A DNA stretch of 6,340 nt from Methylocapsa sp. (GTDB lineage: Bacteria; Pseudomonadota; Alphaproteobacteria; Rhizobiales; Beijerinckiaceae): positions 1 to 6,340 of the forward strand of contig PLUZ01000139.1 of the NCBI GenBank assembly GCA_003162995.1. The letters run 5' to 3'. The notes beneath the pieces were generated by a model. It did no database searches and was not told the origin of the DNA. It was given only the letters and a program-made list of their open reading frames with translations. This document shows positions 1-6,340 of the stretch, one piece after another. The position numbers were made by a program, and so were the translations under genes. Position 1 is the first letter of the stretch; each line of letters opens with the position of its first letter.

Positions 1-360
1 GGGAGTCCACGCGCTTACTCCGATTGTCGCCCGACTTGAAACTACGCCGATTTCGTCGCCACCGGCCCCGCGCACAAGGCTATATTATAGGGCGCCATCT
101 TCAATGCAAGCCGCGAGGGATCGTCGAGATAAGCCCAACGCGACATGAGGCCCTGTTCCGAATTGTGAGGTAAAAGCCTGCAGTGCAAACTTGCAGCGTA
201 AACGCTGCAAAGCGCCCTGGAACTCTACGTGAATCATGCGGCGAAAAGTGGATTCCAAATCCCGGGTGTGAACCGATCTCTTGAGCCCAACGAAGGGCCT
301 AATTCGATGCATGTGACTATAGACATCGCGTCCATTGGATCGCCAGCTACGCCCCGAGAC
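1..360. other. Flank without a supported gene
   Basis: I see no convincing gene here. A 75-codon open frame on the minus strand (312 down to 85) has no Shine-Dalgarno sequence before its ATG and no domain or motif I recognise, so it is not called. The region looks less GC-rich than the operon to the right. Its only clear structure is the hairpin at 191-210. No terminator with a T-run is visible downstream of the dehydrogenase gene that ends at 361. Confidence 0.5.
191..210. repeat. Perfect 8-bp inverted repeat (hairpin)
   Basis: TTGCAGCG at 191-198 and CGCTGCAA at 203-210 are exact reverse complements separated by the 4-nt loop TAAA. No T-run follows on either strand, so it does not look like a classical intrinsic terminator. 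It could be an operator, a transcript 3'-end stabiliser or chance. The structure is read directly from the bases; its role is unknown. Confidence 0.6.
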
Positions 361-1122
361 CTATGAGGGCCGGTCCCCGCGATGGACGGGGAGCGGCCCG
401 AAAGCCTGTGTCACCGGCATGAGTTCGATCGCGTTGACGTTGACGCGCGGCGGCAGTGTTGCGATCCAATGGATCGTTTCGGCGATGTCCTCCGGCGTCA
501 GCGCGTCCGCCCCCTCGTAGAGCTTTGCGGCTTTTGTCCCATCGCCACGAAACCGCACTACTGAGAATTCCGTTCCCCCGACAAGACCGGGCTCAACGTC
601 GCTGACCCGGACCTTGGTCCCTAGCAAGTCGGCGCGCAGATTGAGCGAAAACTGCCGGACAAAAGCTTTGGTCGCCCCATATACGTTGCCGCCGGGATAG
701 GGGTAGGTCGCGGCAATCGAGCCGAGGTTGATGATGAGCCCGCGGTTGCGGGCGACCATGCCTGGCAGCACGGCGCGGGTGACGTACATCAGGCCCTTGA
801 CATTGGTATCCACCATCGCATCCCAGGCCTCGAGATCGGCATTCTGGGCGGCATCAAGACCAAGAGCGAGGCCTGCGTTGTTGACGAGCAGGTCGAGATC
901 GGCAAAGTCCGGCGGCAGGCCTGCGATCGCTGCGTCGACCGCTTTTCGATCCCGGACATCGAAAACAACGGCATGGACCAGAGCCGGTCCGAACTCATGC
1001 ACAAGAGCCGCGAGGCGGTCGCTCCGGCGTCCCGTCGCGACAATGCGGTTGCCGCCGGCGGCGAAGCGTCTCACGATCGCCGCGCCGAAGCCGGCGGTAG
1101 CGCCTGTGACGAGAACCTTCAT
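361..1122 (-). CDS. ydfG: YdfG-like NADP-dependent 3-hydroxy acid dehydrogenase / malonic semialdehyde reductase (SDR family)
   Basis: This encodes a 253-aa classical short-chain dehydrogenase, cytosolic and full length (E. coli YdfG is about 248 aa). The N-terminal Rossmann motif GATAGFG lies at residues 7-13. TGRR at 29-32 has the arginines expected for NADP(H) preference, and NNAG is at 81-84. The catalytic set is Asn107, Ser135, Tyr148 and Lys152 in YGATK. The segments LPGMVARN, GGNVYGATKAFVRQFSLNLR and DVEPGLVGGTEFS match YdfG closely as I remember it, so I prefer this subfamily to a generic SDR. The family oxidises L-serine or 3-hydroxy acids and reduces malonic semialdehyde to 3-hydroxypropionate, for example in pyrimidine breakdown. 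I chose the ATG at 1122 because AGGAG sits 7 nt upstream and homologues begin at the Rossmann strand. An in-frame ATG at 1221 would add 33 residues of unlikely sequence. The gene diverges from the ATPase operon and has no evident functional link to it. Confidence 0.9.
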   Translation of the reverse strand: MKVLVTGATAGFGAAIVRRFAAGGNRIVATGRRSDRLAALVHEFGPALVHAVVFDVRDRKAVDAAIAGLPPDFADLDLLVNNAGLALGLDAAQNADLEAWDAMVDTNVKGLMYVTRAVLPGMVARNRGLIINLGSIAATYPYPGGNVYGATKAFVRQFSLNLRADLLGTKVRVSDVEPGLVGGTEFSVVRFRGDGTKAAKLYEGADALTPEDIAETIHWIATLPPRVNVNAIELMPVTQAFGPLPVHRGDRPS

Positions 1123-1129
1123 ATTCAAT

Positions 1130-1134
1130 CTCCT
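1130..1134 (-). promoter_or_regulatory. Ribosome-binding site of ydfG
   Basis: The minus strand reads AGGAG here, 7 nt before the ATG at 1122. It decides the start in favour of the 253-aa protein over the longer frame beginning at 1221. Confidence 0.75.
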
Positions 1135-1590
1135 AATGCTAGGTTTTGAGGCGGTGTGATTGGCTTGGTGTCCATCGCCGGGCCGGCGTCGAAAAAATTT
1201 GCTGTAGAGGTTAGGCTTCAATATTTACGGGGCTTGCCTTGTCAAGGGCTTCGCCCGGCCGACTATTCGATTCCGGCAGGAGGAGTTGAAACCCGGTAGA
1301 CAAGCCTTGGTTATGGGATCGTGACACCCGCTCTCCAGAGACCGGCGAACCCAGCGCCCTTTTAAACTCACTTTGCTAGAATTAATGGCTACCGAGAGGA
1401 TTGAGAGACCGCAAGCTCTGAACATCATGACAAAGCCCACTATAGTCTTCCGATCTCAACCCTTCGGCCTTGATGTGACTTCAGGCGTGAAAGCAGTGAA
1501 GCGCGCGGATTGTCCCATCGCAGCCGCTGGCCGAATGGTGTAGTCGAGCCTTGCTGAATAGCCGGAGGGGAGAAAAATAAGCTATGGCTA

Positions 1591-1637
1591 GAGCATGTCC
1601 CGAAAAGTTGATCGGCTTTTTCGATTAGGACATGCTC
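1591..1637. repeat. REP-like extragenic palindrome
   Basis: GAGCATGTCC (1591-1600) and GGACATGCTC (1628-1637) form a perfect 10-bp outer stem. CGAAAA (1601-1606) and TTTTCG (1618-1623) form an inner 6-bp stem, with an ATTA bulge (1624-1627) on one side. The motif of GAGCATG, then CCGAAAAG, then CATGCTC resembles palindromes that recur between genes in Rhizobiales genomes; that comparison is from memory. The 3' flank to about 1686 may belong to the same composite element, since related copies often carry a similar tail with CACGT. No T-run follows, so it is not a standard terminator. Confidence 0.75.
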
Positions 1638-1670
1638 CAACGCTTTGAATTTGAGCGATTCCTTTTCGAT

Positions 1671-1686
1671 CACGTAATTCCACGTG
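1671..1686. repeat. CACGT inverted repeat upstream of atpD
   Basis: CACGT (1671-1675) and ACGTG (1682-1686) can pair around a 6-nt loop. CACGT also recurs as a direct repeat at 1681, exactly 10 bp (one helical turn) from the first copy. It lies about 60 bp before the atpD start, so it could be a regulator site, or merely the tail of the adjacent palindromic repeat. The role is uncertain. Confidence 0.35.
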
Positions 1687-1697
1687 TAGGGCAATGA

Positions 1698-3585
<1,888 letters not shown>

Positions 3586-3589
<4 letters not shown>

Positions 3590-3879
3590 CGACGCCGGAG
3601 ACCGAGCCGGGCGAAGAGGATCCACTGGTGAAGGAGGTCCGGCTACGCGACGAACGCCAGCGGCGCTGGCTGCGCGAAGGCGACCCATCGGTAGCGCGCC
3701 GTCTCGCCCAGATCGGTGTGCTCGGCTGGATCATTGTCGTGCCTATGCTGACCGGCATCTTCATCGGCCGCTGGCTAGACCGAACATTCAACTCTGGACT
3801 GTTCTGGACCGCACCGCTTCTGATGCTCGGACTGGCACTCGGATGCTGGTCCGCCTGGAAATGGATGAAGAGCGCATGA
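3586..3879 (+). CDS. atpQ: N-ATPase accessory membrane protein AtpQ (AtpI/AtpZ-like)
   Basis: This encodes a 97-aa inner-membrane protein. A hydrophilic, strongly charged N-terminus (about 1-40, rich in Arg and Glu) precedes two predicted membrane helices at about 42-60 and 72-92. Between them is GIFIGRWLDR (57-66), the Gly-Arg/Asp loop typical of AtpI/AtpZ family proteins (the 'ATPase gene 1' group). Its position between atpC and atpR identifies it as AtpQ. AtpI and AtpZ relatives have been linked to c-ring assembly and to Mg2+ or Ca2+ transport; the role of AtpQ is not settled, so either is inference here. The start is fixed by the ATGA overlap with atpC and GGGGA 7 nt upstream. The stop overlaps the atpR start in the same way. 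Confidence 0.85.
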
Positions 3880-4181
3880 GTTTTCTTTCATTCGATAGCC
3901 TGCCATCATGGATGATATTCCTCAGCTCCGCAGCACACCTCACCGCCGGGATCGTTCTCGGGTTCCTCTATTTCCGCAGCCTTTGGTGGAACACCTGCCG
4001 GTTCACTGGAGGCGGGCGCGTAACGACGACGATCGCTCTAATGATCGGCCGCTACGCGCTCTTGGGGGGTCTGCTGACGCTGGCGAGCCTAGAGGGTGCT
4101 CTACCCCTGCTCATGATGGCGCTCGGCGTCCTCATCGCGCGTTCCGTGGTCGTGCGCAGGGTCCGGGAGGCCGCACCATGA
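3876..4181 (+). CDS. atpR: N-ATPase accessory membrane protein AtpR
   Basis: This encodes a 101-aa inner-membrane protein found only in N-ATPase operons. Three hydrophobic segments are visible: about 12-32, 49-70 and 74-95. An aromatic patch FRSLWW (33-38) ends the first helix, and a GGGR turn (45-48) precedes the second. Arginines fall inside or at the edges of helices (Arg59 in MIGRYALLGG, Arg89 in LIARS). Membrane arginines of AtpR have been proposed to face the extra glutamate of the c-subunit, which is present here in AtpE as Glu27. That pairing is inference. The start overlaps the atpQ stop (ATGA) with only a weak ribosome-binding site, so translation is probably coupled. The same frame stays open upstream to 3558, but that would run over atpQ and is rejected. 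Its stop overlaps the atpB start. Confidence 0.85.
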   Translation: MSFLSFDSLPSWMIFLSSAAHLTAGIVLGFLYFRSLWWNTCRFTGGGRVTTTIALMIGRYALLGGLLTLASLEGALPLLMMALGVLIARSVVVRRVREAAP

Positions 4182-4882
4182 CCTCGCCGCTCGCCAGCGT
4201 CGCGCTTTTCCATTTGGGTCCGGTACCGGTCACCGCGGGCGTGGAGGTCACCTGGGCGATCATGGTGGTGCTGGTCCTCGGCGGCATCCTCATCACGCGC
4301 CGACTATCACTCGTGCCGTCGGCGGCCCAGACGGTCTTCGAACTGATCGTTGACACGGTGGACGCTCAGATCCGTGCGACGATGCGGGTCGAGCCTGCCC
4401 CCTACCGCGCCTTTGTCGGCACTTTATTCGCCTTCATATTCGTCGCCAACTGGTCGTCGCTGGTGCCGGGTGTCGAACCGCCGACGGCGCATCTCGAGAC
4501 CGATGCCGCGCTCGCGCTCCTCGTCTTCGTCGCCGTGATCTGGTTCGGTATTCGGGCGGGCGGCTTGCGCGGCTATCTCGCCACCTTTGCCACGCCCAAT
4601 CCGATCATGATCCCGCTCAATTTCGTCGAGAGCCTCACGCGCACGTTTTCGCTGCTCGTCCGCCTGTTCGGCAATGTCATGAGCGGCGTGTTCGTGATAG
4701 GCATCGTCCTGTCGCTCGCAGGTCTTCTCGTGCCGATCCCGCTGATGGCGCTCGATCTCCTGACTGGGGCGGTGCAGGCGTATATCTTCGCGGTTCTAGC
4801 GATGGTCTTCATTGCCGGGGCCATCAACGAAGAAGGACAACCCGCCCCGGACACCTCTAGCCAAAGGACGCCCCCATCATGA
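4178..4882 (+). CDS. atpB: N-type ATPase Fo subunit a
   Basis: This is the 234-aa stator channel subunit in the inner membrane; it passes ions to and from the c-ring. Hydrophobic segments lie near 24-41, 78-97, 109-126, 157-185 and 187-214. The essential arginine is Arg162 in LVRLFGN (E. coli Arg210), followed by Asn166 (E. coli Asn214). Gln200 in VQAYIF corresponds to E. coli Gln252. By the same alignment, E. coli Glu219 is Val171 here, and E. coli His245 is Asp193 in ALDLLTG, so the half-channel acid sits on the last helix, much as the mitochondrial type carries Glu there. The ATG at 4178 overlaps the atpR stop, and GGGAGG lies 7 nt upstream. The frame is open back to 3908, but that extension runs through atpR and is not believable. 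Its stop overlaps the atpE start. Confidence 0.93.
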   Translation: MTSPLASVALFHLGPVPVTAGVEVTWAIMVVLVLGGILITRRLSLVPSAAQTVFELIVDTVDAQIRATMRVEPAPYRAFVGTLFAFIFVANWSSLVPGVEPPTAHLETDAALALLVFVAVIWFGIRAGGLRGYLATFATPNPIMIPLNFVESLTRTFSLLVRLFGNVMSGVFVIGIVLSLAGLLVPIPLMALDLLTGAVQAYIFAVLAMVFIAGAINEEGQPAPDTSSQRTPPS

Positions 4883-5124
4883 ACTGGTTAGCCTTCGTCA
4901 GCATCATATCGGCCGCCGTGGCGGTCTCGTTCGGGGCGATCGGCCCGGCGCTTGCCGAAGGGCGTGCGGTGGCTGCGGCCATGGACGCCATTGCCCGCCA
5001 GCCGGAATCCGCGAATACCATCGCGCGCACGCTTTTCGTCGGTCTCGCCATGATCGAGACCATGGCAATCTATTGCCTGGTGATCGCGTTGCTCCTGCTG
5101 TTTGCCAACCCGCTGCTGAAATGA
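4879..5124 (+). CDS. atpE: N-type ATPase Fo subunit c (rotor ring)
   Basis: This encodes the 81-aa c-subunit, a two-helix membrane hairpin that oligomerises into the ion-driven rotor ring. Helix 1 spans about 3-33, the polar loop is ARQPES (39-44), and helix 2 spans about 48-77. The ion-binding carboxylate is Glu60 in MIETMAIY, with Thr61 and Tyr65. Helix 1 adds Glu27 in ALAEG, at the place of Gln32 in the Ilyobacter tartaricus Na+ c-ring. Thr67 of that ring is Met62 here. Three of the four helix-packing glycines of ordinary c-subunits are alanines (20, 24, 26; Gly22 is kept), which favours a large ring; a Burkholderia N-ATPase ring has 17 subunits. Na+ or H+ specificity cannot be settled by reading. 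The start overlaps the atpB stop, with AAAGGA 10 nt upstream. Confidence 0.95.
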   Translation: MNWLAFVSIISAAVAVSFGAIGPALAEGRAVAAAMDAIARQPESANTIARTLFVGLAMIETMAIYCLVIALLLLFANPLLK

Positions 5125-5128
5125 CACC

Positions 5129-5872
5129 ATGACCATCGATTGGTGGACGCTTGGCATCCAGACCGTCAACGTCGTCATCCTCATCTGGCTGCTCGAGCGG
5201 TTCTTCTGGCGGCCGGTCGCGGCGATGATCGAGCAGCGCCGCGCTACGGCGCAGCGGATTCTGGATGAGGCGGAGGGCAAGCGCAGCCAGGCGATCGCAG
5301 CGCTCGCCAAGATCGAGCAGACGCGCGCCGGCTTCGCGCGGGAACGCGAGGCGATCCTGGCCGCGGCACATGAAGCCGCGGAACTGGCAAGGGCCGCGCG
5401 CCTGGGCGAGGCCGCAAAGGAGGCGGCAGCCTTGCTAGCAGAAGTAAAGACGGTGATGGAGAAAGAGAAATCTCTGGCCGACAAGGCCTGGTCCGAGCGG
5501 GCAAGCCATCTTGCTGTCGAAATCGCCGAACGCTTAGCCGCCCGTCTAGATGGCCCGGCGGTGCGCGCCTCGTTCCTGTCCTGGCTTCTCAAGGAGATTC
5601 GGGCTTTGCCGGATCCGGTGCGGCAGGCCGTAGCGGCGAACGGCGTCGCGCTCGAAGCGATCAGTGCGACACCCCTTGCGCCGGCTGATGAGGAACGTTA
5701 TCGGGAGCGGATCAGCGATGCATTTGGCGCGCATCCGCTGATCGTCTTCAAGGCGGATCCTGCCCTCATCGCTGGCCTGGAGTTGCACGGCCCCCACCTC
5801 GCCGTGAGAAACTCATGGCGTGCCGATCTCACACAAATCCTTGCTGACCTCACGCATGACAACCGACCTTAA
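5129..5872 (+). CDS. atpF: N-type ATPase subunit b with delta-like C-terminus
   Basis: This encodes a 247-aa peripheral-stalk protein, far longer than the usual b subunit of about 156-170 aa. One N-terminal membrane helix (about 7-24, in IQTVNVVILIWLL) is followed by a conserved F-WRPV turn (26-30) and a long Ala/Glu/Arg/Lys-rich coiled coil (about 32-140). The remainder (about 145-240) resembles the end of the delta/OSCP subunit, especially DPALIAGLELHG (210-221), like the closing 'ELIGGxxxxxGD' strand of delta. No separate atpH lies in the operon, so this gene probably supplies both functions and binds the top of the alpha/beta head. It starts 4 nt after the atpE stop with no clear ribosome-binding site, suggesting coupled translation. 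Its last 17 nt overlap the atpA start. Confidence 0.92.
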   Translation: MTIDWWTLGIQTVNVVILIWLLERFFWRPVAAMIEQRRATAQRILDEAEGKRSQAIAALAKIEQTRAGFAREREAILAAAHEAAELARAARLGEAAKEAAALLAEVKTVMEKEKSLADKAWSERASHLAVEIAERLAARLDGPAVRASFLSWLLKEIRALPDPVRQAVAANGVALEAISATPLAPADEERYRERISDAFGAHPLIVFKADPALIAGLELHGPHLAVRNSWRADLTQILADLTHDNRP

Positions 5873-6340
5873 CACCCGGGCGGACGCGTGGCTCGAACAC
5901 GCCCGCGCAAAGCTAGCCGGCGCCGCGCTCGGCCCGCATGCCGAACAGATTGGCCGGGTGGAGGAGGTCGGGGATGGCATCGCTCTTGTCTCCGGGCTGC
6001 CAGATGTTCGGCTGGATGAGCTTCTGCGTTTCGGCAAGGGACAGTTCGGCTTCGCCCAGGTGCTCGAACGCGACCACGTCGGCTGTGTCCTGTTGGACGA
6101 TGTGGATGCGATAGAGGCCGGCGACAGAGTGCATCGCACGGGCGATGTGGTGCGCGTGCCAGTGGGACCGGCGCTGCTCGGCCGTGTCGTCGATCCACTC
6201 GGCCGCCCTCTCGACGGGAAGGGGCCCGCCGTCACGGACATGTTGGAACCGATCGAGCGCCCGGCCCCGGCGATCATCGACCGGGATCTCGTGACCCAGC
6301 CGGTTCAGACCGGTCTCGTCGTTATTGATACGCTATTCGC
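5856..6340 (+). CDS. atpA: N-type ATPase F1 subunit alpha (5' part, cut by window end)
   Basis: These are the first 161 complete codons of the alpha subunit, the non-catalytic nucleotide-binding partner of beta in the cytoplasmic head. An N-terminal helix (about 5-22), which usually contacts delta, precedes the beta-barrel with IGRVEEVGDGIALVSGL (32-48). Next come LERDHVGCVLL (70-80), VPVGPALLGRVVDPLGRPLDG (101-121, here with GRPLDGKGP) and the linker RDLVTQPVQTG (143-153). The window ends a few residues before the expected Walker A, GDRQTGKT in E. coli. No frameshift is seen. The ATG at 5856 lies inside the end of atpF, a 17-nt overlap, without a clear ribosome-binding site, so translation is probably coupled. 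Ordinary operons place atpH between atpF and atpA; it is absent here. The gamma gene atpG should follow outside the window. Confidence 0.93.
   Translation, partial: MTTDLNTRADAWLEHARAKLAGAALGPHAEQIGRVEEVGDGIALVSGLPDVRLDELLRFGKGQFGFAQVLERDHVGCVLLDDVDAIEAGDRVHRTGDVVRVPVGPALLGRVVDPLGRPLDGKGPAVTDMLEPIERPAPAIIDRDLVTQPVQTGLVVIDTLF

Noticed and set aside
85..312. 75-codon open frame on the minus strand
   Set aside because: There is no ribosome-binding site before its ATG, no recognisable domain, and it lies in a stretch with no coding-like composition.
332..472. 13-bp inverted match between 331-343 and 461-473 flanking the ydfG 3' end
   Set aside because: One copy lies inside the ydfG coding region and contains a short palindrome of its own; without more copies it is best treated as chance.
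1123..1221. 33-residue N-terminal extension of ydfG from an ATG at 1221
   Set aside because: The AGGAG site sits before the internal ATG at 1122, and homologues begin with the Rossmann strand; the extension has no family resemblance.
1225..1694. Two minus-strand open frames of 71 and 84 codons in the intergenic region
   Set aside because: They have no recognised motifs or good ribosome-binding sites; one covers the palindromic repeat, which is not expected in a coding gene.
3908..4177. 90-residue N-terminal extension of AtpB
   Set aside because: It would lie wholly over atpR in another frame; the ATG at 4178 has GGGAGG upstream and the usual subunit a length.
4888..5592. 234-codon minus-strand open frame over atpE and atpF
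   Set aside because: It is antisense to clear N-ATPase genes, has a Ser/Arg/Ala-rich composition typical of reverse frames in GC-rich DNA, and no motif.

Overview
The window is GC-rich bacterial DNA holding one short-chain dehydrogenase gene on the minus strand and, facing away from it on the plus strand, most of a second-type rotary ATPase operon. Codon use, protein similarity and a palindromic intergenic repeat resembling those scattered through Rhizobiales (Hyphomicrobiales) genomes suggest an alphaproteobacterium. That assignment is inference and cannot be fixed to a genus from the window alone.

Layout: positions 1-360 carry no gene I can support, only a perfect 8-bp hairpin at 191-210. 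Positions 361-1122 (minus strand) encode a YdfG-like NADP-dependent 3-hydroxy acid dehydrogenase / malonic semialdehyde reductase with an intact SDR active site. Positions 1123-1745 are a divergent intergenic region with an imperfect REP-like palindrome (1591-1637), a small CACGT hairpin (1671-1686) and a ribosome-binding site for the next gene. From 1746 to the right edge runs atpD-atpC-atpQ-atpR-atpB-atpE-atpF-atpA (alpha cut by the window end), all plus strand and nearly all joined by 4-nt ATGA stop/start overlaps.

The gene order beta-epsilon-Q-R-a-c-b-alpha, the AtpQ and AtpR membrane proteins, the absence of a separate delta gene (atpH) and the long AtpF with a delta-like tail identify the N-ATPase family, also called alternate F1Fo ATPase. 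These operons occur alongside a normal F-type ATPase, spread by lateral transfer, and are thought to act as ATP-driven ion exporters (Na+ proposed from sequence; H+ shown for at least one Burkholderia c-ring). The gamma gene atpG is expected just past the right edge.

How the genes work together: AtpD and AtpA form the catalytic head, AtpC with the unseen AtpG the central stalk, AtpF the peripheral stalk, AtpB and AtpE the ion channel and rotor, and AtpQ/AtpR are presumed helpers of ion transport or rotor assembly. The c-subunit has two membrane glutamates (Glu27, Glu60) and alanines in place of most helix-packing glycines, which points to a large rotor ring. I found no system that is wholly undescribed. 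The notable points are details of the ion path, the altered DELSEED loop and the leader region.
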